The notes: generated by a model not told the origin, from the sequence alone. 44,935 nucleotides of DNA from Solibacillus silvestris_B (GCF_051967575.1 NZ_JBQCJW010000029.1:1-44935); one strand, 5' to 3'. Positions 1 through 8,594 are shown, numbered from the stretch's first letter. Numbers and translations: made by a program.

Positions 1-593
1 ATAAAATTAGATGCAAAATCGCGTGAAATTTTTTTTATATAATAAATATTAATAATATAGGAACGATGGATGCGGATGAATGTATTAGGCAATCTTAGTT
101 GAAGTTCTTTTAATGTTATTGCTGTTTTATATTGCTCCCCTTCGGAATAGAACCATGTCCGCTTTTGCAAACTTTCAATATGTGAAATTTGGTCAATAGG
201 TATAGGCATCCAATCCTCATGTTGCTTTCCAGTTAAAAATTGATAGTTGTCTATATTGTGCACTTTGAACAATGGTGGAAGCACAATAACTAACGCACCA
301 TGCTGGCCATTCACTGTAATCGGATAGCCAAGCGCGTAATAAGGTGTCTCGAACATTGTATTCTCCATTACGGCATCGATTTTTTGCTTCGTTTGAAGAA
401 CTTTATTGGCGATACTATTTTCTGGAACAGCTGAGCCCACGTTTAAAGTAAGGTGTTGATCACCTGAGTGGAAGTAGACAAATACATTATTTACAGCGAT
501 GGCAATTGAGGCGCCATTTGGTAGCCAATCTTCTAAAATAATTTTATATTGATTTAAAAAACTCTTCTCCGTTTCAATATTTTGTAATTCCAA
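1..593 (-). CDS. LytTR-family DNA-binding regulator, C-terminus cut off by the window edge
   Basis: About 197 codons run without a stop from a TTG at 593 to the left edge. The last ~70 visible residues (from about residue 128) look like a LytTR DNA-binding domain: a WMPIPIDQISHIES strand region, a KTAITLKELQLRLP helix and the hallmark FIRIHRSYIIN near residues 172-181. The first ~110 residues form a mixed alpha/beta region that could be a PAS- or GAF-like sensor; I cannot assign it firmly. The TTG start is chosen because AAGGGAA lies about nine bases upstream and no in-frame ATG lies near it. The gene diverges from aceA, so control of the glyoxylate shunt is an inference from position. The architecture (N-terminal sensor plus LytTR) resembles RcoM-type regulators. 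Confidence 0.78.
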   Translation of the reverse strand, partial: MELQNIETEKSFLNQYKIILEDWLPNGASIAIAVNNVFVYFHSGDQHLTLNVGSAVPENSIANKVLQTKQKIDAVMENTMFETPYYALGYPITVNGQHGALVIVLPPLFKVHNIDNYQFLTGKQHEDWMPIPIDQISHIESLQKRTWFYSEGEQYKTAITLKELQLRLPNTFIRIHRSYIINIYYIKKISRDFASNF

Positions 594-674
594 TGCAAAT
601 CATTCCCTTCTGTATTATACAACTATGGGTAACTCATCCTTCAAATAAGCCCTTTCATCCCAAAACAAACCTAA

Positions 675-775
675 TTTGTCAGAAAATAATGAAAAATTAA
701 AAATTCTGTTATATATTATTTTACAGCAAGATTATCTGTTATGGAACAGGGGATTAGCAATTTTCCTGACAGAAT
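675..775. promoter_or_regulatory. Candidate LytTR operator repeats in the divergent regulator/aceA region
   Basis: The 214-bp AT-rich spacer between the LytTR gene and aceA holds TTCTGTTAT at 704-712 and ATCTGTTAT at 734-742. These are direct repeats matching 8 of 9 bases and exactly 30 bp apart, about three helical turns. A related inverted element CTGACAGAAT lies at 766-775, and TTTGTCAGAA at 675-684. Spaced direct repeats are typical of LytTR-domain binding sites. No strong sigma-A promoter with a good -35 is visible for aceA, which would fit an activator-dependent promoter. Assigning the sites to this regulator is inference. Confidence 0.4.
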
Positions 776-807
776 TTTCATACACAATGGGAAGGTGGAA
801 ATGAAAC

Positions 808-2091
808 ATGTCAACTCGTCAAGAAAGAATCGAAGCTTTACAAAAGGATTGGGCAGAAAATCCGCGATGGAAAGGGATTGAGCGTGGCTATACAGCAGAT
901 GAAGTTATAAAGCTTCAAGGTTCATTCGTACAGGAGCAAACATTAGCGAAGCGTGGGGCTGCCCGCTTATGGAATTCATTGCATGAAGAGCCATTTATCA
1001 ATGCTTTAGGCGCTTTAACGGGGAATCAGGCAGTGCAGCAAGTGAAAGCAGGTTTACAGGCAATCTACTTATCGGGGTGGCAAGTAGCTGCTGATGCAAA
1101 CCTTTCCGGCCAAATGTATCCGGACCAGTCTTTATATCCGGCAAACTCTGTACCGGCAGTAGTAAAGCGTATTAACCAGGCGCTGCAACGTGCTGACCAA
1201 ATCGATCATGCGGAAGGCCGCGACGATGGTTTTGACTGGTTTGCGCCGATTGTAGCTGATGCGGAAGCAGGCTTTGGGGGTCCGTTAAATGTATTTGAAC
1301 TTGTTAAAGGTATGATTGAAGCAGGTGCAGCAGGTGTGCATTTAGAAGATCAATTAGCTTCTGAGAAAAAATGCGGTCACTTAGGCGGGAAAGTATTGCT
1401 ACCAACGCAAAACGCTGTGCGCAACTTAATTGCTGCACGTTTAGCTGCTGATGTGGCGGGTGTTGATACAATTTTAATCGCACGTACAGATGCAGATGCT
1501 GCTGACATGGTAACATCAGATATTGATTCGCGTGATGCAGAGTTCTTAACGGGTGAACGCACTCCAGAAGGATTCTACCGAACAAATCCAGGCATTAAGC
1601 AAGCAATTGCCCGTGGATTAGCTTATGCACCATATGCAGACTTGATCTGGTGTGAGACTTCTCACCCGTCATTAGAGGAAGCTCGTGAATTTGCTGCTGC
1701 AATCCATGCACAATTCCCAGGAAAAATGTTAGCGTATAACTGCTCGCCTTCATTCAACTGGAAAGCTAAGCTATCAGATGAGGAGATTGCAGAGTACCAA
1801 CGTGAGCTAGGGAAGCTTGGATACAAGTTCCAATTTATCACACTTGCTGGTTTCCACAGCTTAAACTACTCAATGTTCGAGCTTGCGCATGACTACAAAG
1901 ACAATGGTATGGCTGCATACTCGAAACTGCAGCAAGCCGAATTTGCTGCTGAAAGTAAAGGCTACACTGCAACTCGTCACCAACGTGAAGTCGGTACTGG
2001 TTACTTTGATGAAGTATCACAAACAATTTCAGGTGGTACATCTTCTACAACAGCGATGGCGGGCTCTACTGAAACAGAGCAATTCGTATAA
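808..2091 (+). CDS. aceA: Isocitrate lyase
   Basis: Cleaves isocitrate to glyoxylate and succinate, the first step of the cytoplasmic glyoxylate shunt. The 427-residue length is normal for bacterial isocitrate lyase. The family signature KKCGH is at residues 187-191, with catalytic Cys189. The metal and substrate region VADAEAGFGG (149-158) and the PSFNW segment further on are also intact. The ATG at 808 is chosen because GGAAGGTGG lies about nine bases upstream; an ATG at 801 is out of frame. No malate synthase gene is adjacent. The gene appears monocistronic, followed by about 490 bp before the next gene, and it diverges from a LytTR regulator that probably controls it. Confidence 0.97.
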   Translation: MSTRQERIEALQKDWAENPRWKGIERGYTADEVIKLQGSFVQEQTLAKRGAARLWNSLHEEPFINALGALTGNQAVQQVKAGLQAIYLSGWQVAADANLSGQMYPDQSLYPANSVPAVVKRINQALQRADQIDHAEGRDDGFDWFAPIVADAEAGFGGPLNVFELVKGMIEAGAAGVHLEDQLASEKKCGHLGGKVLLPTQNAVRNLIAARLAADVAGVDTILIARTDADAADMVTSDIDSRDAEFLTGERTPEGFYRTNPGIKQAIARGLAYAPYADLIWCETSHPSLEEAREFAAAIHAQFPGKMLAYNCSPSFNWKAKLSDEEIAEYQRELGKLGYKFQFITLAGFHSLNYSMFELAHDYKDNGMAAYSKLQQAEFAAESKGYTATRHQREVGTGYFDEVSQTISGGTSSTTAMAGSTETEQFV

Positions 2092-2420
2092 AATAGCTCA
2101 ATTATACGTTGAAGGACTATTTTTTAAGGGCAGTATTATGAAGCGGATTCATAAACGGGGAGCTGCCCTATAAGCAATAATTTATTTCTTCTCACATATT
2201 GTTCCTATTCAAAGTGCTGTTGGGGGAATAGCGCTTAGTAAATCTTCGCTATGGGATAGGCGATGCATTGAAATGGATACGAATAATGGAGAAAAGGAAT
2301 AAGATTTTTGAACTTGAACGTCTCAACTACGTAATATCTAAATCGAATTGGAACGCGGTTTGGATCGGGATTGCCTCCCAAAATAAAGGAAAACTTAGGG
2401 GTATTTTATAAATGGTAACA
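2092..2420. other. Long spacer downstream of aceA with possible decayed coding sequence
   Basis: No convincing gene is present. An AGGGCAG/CTGCCCT inverted repeat (2127-2133 and 2163-2169) has a 29-nt loop and no T-run, so it is not a clear terminator. Two short open frames overlap here: one of about 42 codons running from after the TAA near 2170 to a TAA near 2302, and one of 41 codons at 2286-2411 (starts MEKRNKIFELERLNYV). Neither has a ribosome site at a start codon. Together they could be a frameshifted remnant, but I cannot identify a family. Confidence 0.3.
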
Positions 2421-2459
2421 TGTCTTTCTAGCTAGGATGGAGCTAGAAAGGCATTTTCC
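2421..2459 (+). terminator. Intrinsic terminator-like hairpin between aceA and the aminotransferase
   Basis: A perfect 10-bp stem (CTTTCTAGCT at 2424-2433 and AGCTAGAAAG at 2441-2450) with a 7-nt loop extends by three more pairs, one of them G-U. It is followed by a T-rich stretch starting ATTTTCC. It is the first good terminator after aceA, although 330 bp away. Confidence 0.6.
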
Positions 2460-2479
2460 ATTTTACAGATAACAGGAGA

Positions 2480-2543
2480 TTGAAAGCTTTTAAGGAATAC
2501 TATAATAAGAGAAGATTTCTTTCATGCTATTTTTAGCATGAAA
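2480..2543 (+). promoter_or_regulatory. Promoter and leader hairpin of the aminotransferase gene
   Basis: TTGAAA at 2480-2485 and TATAAT at 2501-2506 make a sigma-A-like promoter with a short 15-bp spacer. Just downstream, within the expected 5' leader, is a perfect inverted repeat: TTTCATGCTA (2520-2529), four T, TAGCATGAAA (2534-2543). It could be an operator centred near +20 or an mRNA hairpin. The gene's AAAGGGG ribosome site lies about 25 bp further on, outside the hairpin. Confidence 0.5.
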
Positions 2544-2581
2544 AGAGTATTCTGCTACTAAACATTAAAGGGGTTTTAAAG

Positions 2582-3757
2582 ATGGAAAATAAGGAATTAT
2601 TGCTTGTGCCTGGACCTACACCCGTACTGGATGAAATTTATGATGCACTGGCAAGCGAGACGCGTGGGCATACAGATCCTAGATTTGTTGAAACATTTAA
2701 AAATGCGATTGCGAATACGAGAAAGCTTTTTAACACAGATGGCGAAGTGTATATTGTAGCTGGCTCGGGTACGCTAGCAATGGAAATGGCAGTTGTTAAT
2801 ACGGTAAAAAAAGGTGAGCGCATTTTAGTTATTAGCCACGGTTATTTTGGTGATCGCTTTACACCGCTTGCAAAGGCGTTTGGCATTGGGGTGGATGTGC
2901 TGCAATCCACATGGGGAGAGCGTGTGGACACAAAGCTTGTTGAAGAAGCGTTGAAAGCAAACAAATATAAAGCGGTCACAATTACACATGCGGATACGTC
3001 TACAGGTGTTGCTTCGGATTTGGATACCCTTATACCGGTTATTAAAGCATCAGGCGCGCTTGTAATCGTTGATGGAGTCGTGGCCACTGCTGCTTTAAGA
3101 GAAGATATGGGGAAAGCTTATGGTGAAGAAGGATACACAATCGATATCGTTTTGACAGGGTCGCAAAAAGCGATTGGCATACCTCCCGGACTTGCAATTA
3201 TCGCTTTTAGTCAGCAGGCATTGGCGGCGCGTGAGCAAATCGGGACAGTCCCCGCTTATTATGCAGATATACATAACTGGCGCAATATTATGGCAAATCC
3301 AGCGATGTATTTTGCGACACCACCAGTCAATTTAATTTATGCGTATGATGTTGCTTTGCAAATTGTGCTGGAAGAAGGTATGGAAAATCGTGAAGCTCGC
3401 CATATTGCATTCGGAAAAGCGATTCGTGCAGCATTGCGTTCATATGGCATGATACCACTTGCAAATGAAGAAGTAGCCGCGCCGACATTAAGCTGTATTT
3501 TATATCCGGAAGGAGTCGATGATGGGAAGTTCCGGGCAAGCCTGGCAAGCCGGGGTGTTGTTGTAGCAGGAGCCTTAGCGCATTTGGCAGGGAAAGCTTT
3601 CCGCATCGGACATATGGGCAATACGACGGCAACAATGCTTAAGCAGGCAATCACAGCGATTGGCGAGGCATTGCAAGAACAAAATGTGAAAGTGAATATT
3701 GAAGAGGCACTCAACGTATTCTCACAGCAGATTGAGGATGCAACAGTTCAAAGTTAA
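2582..3757 (+). CDS. Class V PLP aminotransferase, probably alanine/serine-glyoxylate type
   Basis: A 391-residue class V fold-type I aminotransferase. It opens with the family's LLVPGPTPV, has ETRGHTDPRF near residue 26 and GSGTLAMEMA near 61. The likely cofactor aspartate is D164 in VIVDGVVA, and the Schiff-base lysine is K196 in TGSQKAIG. This subgroup covers alanine-glyoxylate, serine-pyruvate and PucG-type ureidoglycine-glyoxylate aminotransferases. The sequence alone does not separate them. No purine-degradation pucG-type neighbours are adjacent, although an adenine deaminase lies 2 kb away. Its position after aceA favours use of glyoxylate as amino acceptor, giving glycine. The ATG is supported by AAAGGGG eight bases upstream. 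Confidence 0.85.
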   Translation: MENKELLLVPGPTPVLDEIYDALASETRGHTDPRFVETFKNAIANTRKLFNTDGEVYIVAGSGTLAMEMAVVNTVKKGERILVISHGYFGDRFTPLAKAFGIGVDVLQSTWGERVDTKLVEEALKANKYKAVTITHADTSTGVASDLDTLIPVIKASGALVIVDGVVATAALREDMGKAYGEEGYTIDIVLTGSQKAIGIPPGLAIIAFSQQALAAREQIGTVPAYYADIHNWRNIMANPAMYFATPPVNLIYAYDVALQIVLEEGMENREARHIAFGKAIRAALRSYGMIPLANEEVAAPTLSCILYPEGVDDGKFRASLASRGVVVAGALAHLAGKAFRIGHMGNTTATMLKQAITAIGEALQEQNVKVNIEEALNVFSQQIEDATVQS

Positions 3758-3768
3758 AAGCAAAATAT

Positions 3769-3809
3769 AAAACTGCCTAGAAAAGCATTATAGTTTTTCA
3801 GGCAGTTTT
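3769..3809. terminator. Bidirectional terminator between convergent genes
   Basis: AAAACTGCCT at 3769-3778 pairs with AGGCAGTTTT at 3800-3809. The outer A/T tracts serve both directions. It lies between the aminotransferase and the Sel1 gene, which converge. Confidence 0.85.
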
Positions 3810-3820
3810 CCACGTTTGTT

Positions 3821-5740
3821 TCATAAATTTTGTTCAATCGACTGTTTTAGCCAGCGTGTAGCTTCTGTATAGTTCTGGGCGACACCGAATCCTTTTTTGT
3901 AAAGCATGCCAAGCTGAAATTGGGCTTTCATGTGGCCGCGCTGAGCGGCGAGGCGATACCATTTAGCAGCCTCTTTATAGTCTCTGACCGTTCCTTCACC
4001 ATTAGCATACATTTGGGCCAGCTGAAATTGTGCCTTCAAATGCCCACTTTGCGCGGCCTGCTGAATCCATTTTAGCGCTTCCGAGTAATCTTGCTTTGTT
4101 CCGAGCCCTTTATCGAAAAGATTGCCGAGCTGATATTGTGCGTCCAGATGATCCTGCTCCGCTGCCAACCGATAGCAATGGCGTGCTTCGTCATAACTGA
4201 CTGGAGTCCCGAGCCCTCTTTCATACAATAAGCCGAGCTGGTATTCTGCTTCCGCATCGTTTGTATTTGCAGCTGTGCGGAACCATTTAAATGCTTCTTC
4301 ATAATTTGGAAAGTGACGTTCATCCCCGAGTGCAAGCAATCCTAGCTGTAGCTGCGCTTTTGCATGATTTTGTATCGCCGCGCGCTTCAGCCATTTAATC
4401 GCGGTATCATGGCGACCTGCTTCGAGATAAAGCATTCCCAAATCATAATTGGCGCTAATATGTTCACTTGAAGCCGCTTTTAGCAACCATTCCAGCGCAT
4501 TTGCCTGTGCTTGCTTCGTAGTTTGCTGTTTGTAAATAAGACCGAGGGAATATTGGGCATTTGTATGTCCGCTATTTGCAGCAAGTGTCAGCCATTTAAT
4601 CGCCTCTTCCTCGTTTTGCTCGATGCCTTGCCCCGATTTATAAAGCAAGGCGAGCTGGAACTGTGCATTTGTATGGTTTTGTAGTGCGGCGGATAAATAC
4701 CAGCAAGCCGCATCTTTGTATGATTGATTGACACCAAGCCCTTTTGCATGTAAATAACCGAGATTATACTGTGCGCTTGCATCACCGGCTTTCGCTGCCT
4801 GCAAAAAAAGCTGTGCGGATTTTTCATGACTTTGTTCGACGCCTTGTCCATTATAGTATAAAAATCCGAGGTTGTTCATGGCGCTTGTATTTCCTTGCTC
4901 GATCGCTTTTTTATACCATTTCGCTGCTTCCTTATAATTTTGCTCGACGCCGGTTCCATGGTTGTAAAGAGAGCCGAGGTTGTATTGCGCATCCGGATTT
5001 CCGGTAATTGCGGCGAGTTCATACAGCTCGGCTGCTTTCTTTTCATCTTGCCCGATGCCTTTACCGAGCTGGTATAATACGCCAAGTGCATATTGTGCAT
5101 TGCTGTCGTTTTGTTCAGCAGCCAAAGCATACCATTTCGCCGCTTCTTTAAAATTACGCTGTACCCCTTTCCCATGATTGTATAAAACACCGAGGTTATA
5201 CTGTGCACTTCGATTGCCTTCTTTCGCAGCGATTGTAAACCATTTCACGGCATCTTCGTAATCATGTGGGGCAAAATTGAAATTTTCAAAGGAGGACGCG
5301 GGTATAAAATCTTCTATATCCGACAATGCGGCTCTATTTAATTTTTCCCCTTTTGTTAGACGCTGCACATACCAATTTGTCAAATCGACTAAATAATCAA
5401 TGACCATTTTCGCCACTTTTGTATCAATCAATTCGTTTGCATGCATGGATGTCATTTTTTGAATTAAGTTCATGAGTAAATACATACGACGCGGTTTTAT
5501 TTTTTCAGTAAAACTTTTATTGTTTAGGAGTGTTCGCAGTTCACTTTTCGATCCGTCCTTCTTCATTTCCTTTGCATATAAATCACGAACGATAATGCTA
5601 AGTGCTATATTTGATTTTTTTAAAGAAAGCTTGGGATTGGAAATGGTATAGCGTGCCGCACCCAGCAGTATTTCCGCTAAAGGGCGATGTGTTTCCGGGA
5701 TTGAATTAATAAGCATTGTAAGCAAGTCACGATTTACCAT
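3821..5740 (-). CDS. Sel1-like (SLR/TPR) repeat protein
   Basis: A 639-residue cytoplasmic-looking protein with no signal peptide or membrane segment. The first ~170 residues are a non-repeat helical region. The rest is about 13 Sel1-like units of 36 residues plus a partial last one, each of the form YxEAxKWYxxAAxxGNxxAQYxLGxLYxxGxGV. One unit in the middle (the ...EAGRHDTAIKWLKRAA stretch) is shortened and lacks the usual glycine turn. Such arrays are protein-interaction scaffolds; the partner is unknown. The start at 5740 is chosen because AAGGAGTG lies nine bases upstream. A longer reading from a TTG at 5761 would place this ribosome site inside the gene. It converges with the aminotransferase and diverges from adenine deaminase. 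Confidence 0.9.
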   Translation of the reverse strand: MVNRDLLTMLINSIPETHRPLAEILLGAARYTISNPKLSLKKSNIALSIIVRDLYAKEMKKDGSKSELRTLLNNKSFTEKIKPRRMYLLMNLIQKMTSMHANELIDTKVAKMVIDYLVDLTNWYVQRLTKGEKLNRAALSDIEDFIPASSFENFNFAPHDYEDAVKWFTIAAKEGNRSAQYNLGVLYNHGKGVQRNFKEAAKWYALAAEQNDSNAQYALGVLYQLGKGIGQDEKKAAELYELAAITGNPDAQYNLGSLYNHGTGVEQNYKEAAKWYKKAIEQGNTSAMNNLGFLYYNGQGVEQSHEKSAQLFLQAAKAGDASAQYNLGYLHAKGLGVNQSYKDAACWYLSAALQNHTNAQFQLALLYKSGQGIEQNEEEAIKWLTLAANSGHTNAQYSLGLIYKQQTTKQAQANALEWLLKAASSEHISANYDLGMLYLEAGRHDTAIKWLKRAAIQNHAKAQLQLGLLALGDERHFPNYEEAFKWFRTAANTNDAEAEYQLGLLYERGLGTPVSYDEARHCYRLAAEQDHLDAQYQLGNLFDKGLGTKQDYSEALKWIQQAAQSGHLKAQFQLAQMYANGEGTVRDYKEAAKWYRLAAQRGHMKAQFQLGMLYKKGFGVAQNYTEATRWLKQSIEQNL

Positions 5741-5898
5741 AAATGTACTCACTCCTTCCAAATAACGTTATATTCCACTTAATAGTAATTACTCTTTTTA
5801 TCGGAAAAGAGAAATAAAAATGAATAGGGGGCGAATTAAGCACGTGGCTGTCCGAAAATATTGTATGATAATGGGAAATGATGAGAGCAGGTGGAAAG

Positions 5899-7638
5899 AT
5901 GAAGCGAATAATTGATCGATCACAAAAAAGGGGAAAAGCGGATATTATTATTCAAAATGGACAAATTGCGGATGTATTCAATCTACGGTGGCGACAAGGG
6001 GATGTCGTAGTGGCAGATGGAAAAATTATTGCCATTTCCAAGCCGAATGAATTTGATGCAGAAGAAATTATCGATGCGGGCGGAAAATACATCGTCCCAG
6101 GCTTTATTGATGCCCATATACATATTGAATCATCAATGCTGGCGCCGAAGCAGTTTAATCGAATTATGCTGCCGCATGGTGTGACGGCGGTTGTGACAGA
6201 TCCGCATGAAATTGCGAATGTAGCGGGAAAAGCAGGACTTGAATTCATGCTTAAAGATATTGAAGATATAGAAATGGATATTTATTATATGTTGCCTTCC
6301 AGTGTGCCCGGCACATCTTTCGAAAATGCAGGGGCGGTGTTGACGGTGGAAGATTTGGCCGAATTTATAAATCGTGATGCGGTACTTGGCTTGGCCGAGG
6401 TAATGGACTTCCCGGCTGTGTTGAATGGGGAAGAGGGTATGCTTGCAAAGTTAAAGCTTGCCCAAGATGCAGGCATGATTATTGACGGGCATTGTGCAGG
6501 ATTAACAAGTGCGCAAATCCGCGGCTATCGTGCAGCAGGAATTTTGACGGACCATGAATGTGTATCAGCGGAAGAAGCGTTGGACCGGGTGGAGCAAGGG
6601 ATGTATGTGCTCATTCGCGAAGGGTCGGCCGCAAAAAATCTGAAGGCCATTTTGCCGGCTGTTACATTGACGAATGCACGCCGTTTTGCATTTTGCACAG
6701 ATGATAAACATTTGGATGAGCTCATTGAACAAGGGAGTATCAACTATGCGGTCACACTGGCGATTGCGGAAGGAATGGACCCTTTACTGGCGATTCAGCT
6801 CGCGTCATTAAATGCGGCGGAATGTTATCGTCTGCAAAATAAAGGAGCGGTTGCGGCGGGCTATGATGCAGACTTTTTATTAGTTGACAGTTTACAGACG
6901 ATGAAAGCATTAGCAGTATGGAAAAACGGAAGAAAGGTTGCAGAAAATGGGGCTATGCTAACACCAATGCCGGAAAAGTCGATTGTTGAACCGTCTATTT
7001 TACAGTCGATGCATTTACCGAAACTCTCGGCTAAAGATTTGGGACTGCCAATGAAAGGAAACAAAGCGAATGTGATGCAGGTTATTCCCGATCAATTAAT
7101 AACAAAACGGATGAAGAGCGAAGTGGATGTCGTAGACGGGCAATTCATGCCATGCACAAAAAAAGATTTGCTAAAGCTTGCGGTTGTCGAGCGTCACCAT
7201 CATATAGGAACGAAAGCGGCAGCAATCGTGCATGGAATCGGCATCCAAAGCGGTGCAGTGGCAACGACAATTGCGCATGACTCCCATAATGCTATCGTAG
7301 TAGGGACGAACGATGACGATATGCTCGTCGCACTAAATGCTCTTCAGGAAATGCAGGGCGGATTAGTCGTTGTCAATGAAGGGCAAGTGATGGCGTCCCT
7401 GGGTTTGCCGATTGGAGGCATTATGACAGATTGTACAGCGGAAGAAGCGAATGCAGAACTTCGGAAATTGCATGAAGCGCTGCATATTATCCATCCAACA
7501 CTTGATTATCATTTGTTTTTGACATTATCATTTTTAGCATTGCCCGTCATTCCGGACATTAAACTGACAGATACAGGCTTGTTTGATGTGACGCAATTTA
7601 AGCATATTCCAGTGGAAATATGCGATGCCGATGAATAG
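5899..7638 (+). CDS. ade: Adenine deaminase
   Basis: Converts adenine to hypoxanthine and ammonia in purine salvage. This is the AdeC amidohydrolase type, and 579 residues matches the roughly 577 of the Bacillus enzyme. Metal-binding landmarks are present: HIH in GFIDAHIHIESSML (73-75), DPHEIANVAG, GHCAGL and TDDKH. The C-terminal half carries the AdeC-specific domain with VVERHHHIGTKAAAIVHG. I prefer the ATG at 5899 because AGGTGGAAAG lies just upstream; a start at 5878 would add seven residues with a poor ribosome site. The gene stands alone after a divergent Sel1 gene. The upstream region showed no recognisable purine riboswitch. Confidence 0.95.
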   Translation: MKRIIDRSQKRGKADIIIQNGQIADVFNLRWRQGDVVVADGKIIAISKPNEFDAEEIIDAGGKYIVPGFIDAHIHIESSMLAPKQFNRIMLPHGVTAVVTDPHEIANVAGKAGLEFMLKDIEDIEMDIYYMLPSSVPGTSFENAGAVLTVEDLAEFINRDAVLGLAEVMDFPAVLNGEEGMLAKLKLAQDAGMIIDGHCAGLTSAQIRGYRAAGILTDHECVSAEEALDRVEQGMYVLIREGSAAKNLKAILPAVTLTNARRFAFCTDDKHLDELIEQGSINYAVTLAIAEGMDPLLAIQLASLNAAECYRLQNKGAVAAGYDADFLLVDSLQTMKALAVWKNGRKVAENGAMLTPMPEKSIVEPSILQSMHLPKLSAKDLGLPMKGNKANVMQVIPDQLITKRMKSEVDVVDGQFMPCTKKDLLKLAVVERHHHIGTKAAAIVHGIGIQSGAVATTIAHDSHNAIVVGTNDDDMLVALNALQEMQGGLVVVNEGQVMASLGLPIGGIMTDCTAEEANAELRKLHEALHIIHPTLDYHLFLTLSFLALPVIPDIKLTDTGLFDVTQFKHIPVEICDADE

Positions 7639-7702
7639 CATTGTATTTTTGGCCAGTTGTCGAAAAAAGTTAGAGAATATTTCTTTCTAAGGAGCATGCA
7701 AA

Positions 7703-8440
7703 ATGGAGCGATTCATTGTTGTTATACCAGCGTTGAACCCATTGCCATCCATTGTGGACTTTATCGGGAAACTGAAAACATTGCCGATCGGAAAGATTAT
7801 TGTCATCAATGATGGCAGTGATGAAAGATATAAACAAATATTTGAGCAGCTGCAACATGAAAATTGCATTATTTTATCACATGACAATAATTGGGGGAAA
7901 GGACGTGCAATTAAAACGGGTTTTGAATATATAGTGAAGTCCGGAATTCGAGCAAAGGGCATTATTACAGTAGGTGCTCATGGTCAGCATTCGGTGTTAG
8001 ATGTAGAGCAAGTGCTTTCGAGTACGAAAGTTTTCTCGGATGGCATCATATTGGGAATTCGCGATTTTAAAGATTCTGACTATCCATTAATGAGCAAACT
8101 TCAAAATCGTGCAAACTCGATGCTGTTCGAATTGTTTATTCATAAACGTCTGCTCGATACTCAAACGGGGTTACGCTATATTCCGAGAGAGCATTTACCA
8201 TGGCTATGCAGAGTAAAAGGAGAGTCCTTTCACTATGATACGAACATGCTTATAGAAGCGATTAAACGAAAAGTCCCATTATATGAGGTGCCTGTTGGTC
8301 ATGCAAAGCTTCGGAAAAACTCGATTATTTACTATGATGAAGTGATCAATCCGGCAAAAATTTTGCAGCAGCTTTGGGTAAACTTCCTCCGTGAAGGCAA
8401 AGTGCAAAACGAATCTTTTTCGAAACGTAAACGTAAATAA
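7703..8440 (+). CDS. Family 2 glycosyltransferase-like protein with altered DxD motif
   Basis: A 245-residue GT-A fold protein, dolichol-phosphate-mannose-synthase-like. It opens RFIVVIPALNPLPS, has the nucleotide-binding VINDGSD at residues 34-40, then DNNWGKGRAIKTGF. Later there are LLDTQTGLRYIPREHLPWL and EVPVGHAKLRKNSII, as in polyprenyl-phosphate glycosyltransferases. There are no C-terminal membrane helices. Where the family normally has DADGQH, this protein has GAHGQH (91-96), so both metal-binding aspartates are gone. It may be inactive, use another metal arrangement, or have a divergent substrate. Ribosome site AAGGAG lies eight bases before the ATG. It is 64 bp after ade and could be co-transcribed, but no functional link is evident. 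Confidence 0.82.
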   Translation: MERFIVVIPALNPLPSIVDFIGKLKTLPIGKIIVINDGSDERYKQIFEQLQHENCIILSHDNNWGKGRAIKTGFEYIVKSGIRAKGIITVGAHGQHSVLDVEQVLSSTKVFSDGIILGIRDFKDSDYPLMSKLQNRANSMLFELFIHKRLLDTQTGLRYIPREHLPWLCRVKGESFHYDTNMLIEAIKRKVPLYEVPVGHAKLRKNSIIYYDEVINPAKILQQLWVNFLREGKVQNESFSKRKRK

Positions 8441-8594
8441 AATGAGGACTCATTGTTCTTTACTTTCTGTTTAATGTTAGTGGGATGTAACGGGCATTGT
8501 TATCAAGCTTATTGGAACGGATGGACTTAGTGCCAGTTAAACTATAATAAATTGGGGTAGTATAGAGGTAATCGTAGCTGAAAGGAGAATCATT

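Noticed and set aside
3337..3714. Open frames antisense to the aminotransferase
   Set aside because: They are shadows of a strong real gene and have no ribosome site or recognisable domain.
2582..3757. Firm assignment of the aminotransferase as pucG
   Set aside because: The family is right but no purine-catabolism neighbours exist, so only the broader class is given.
5820..5898. Purine riboswitch upstream of adenine deaminase
   Set aside because: None of the conserved aptamer features (P1 stem, TATA...ATGG, CCTT junction) are present in this stretch.
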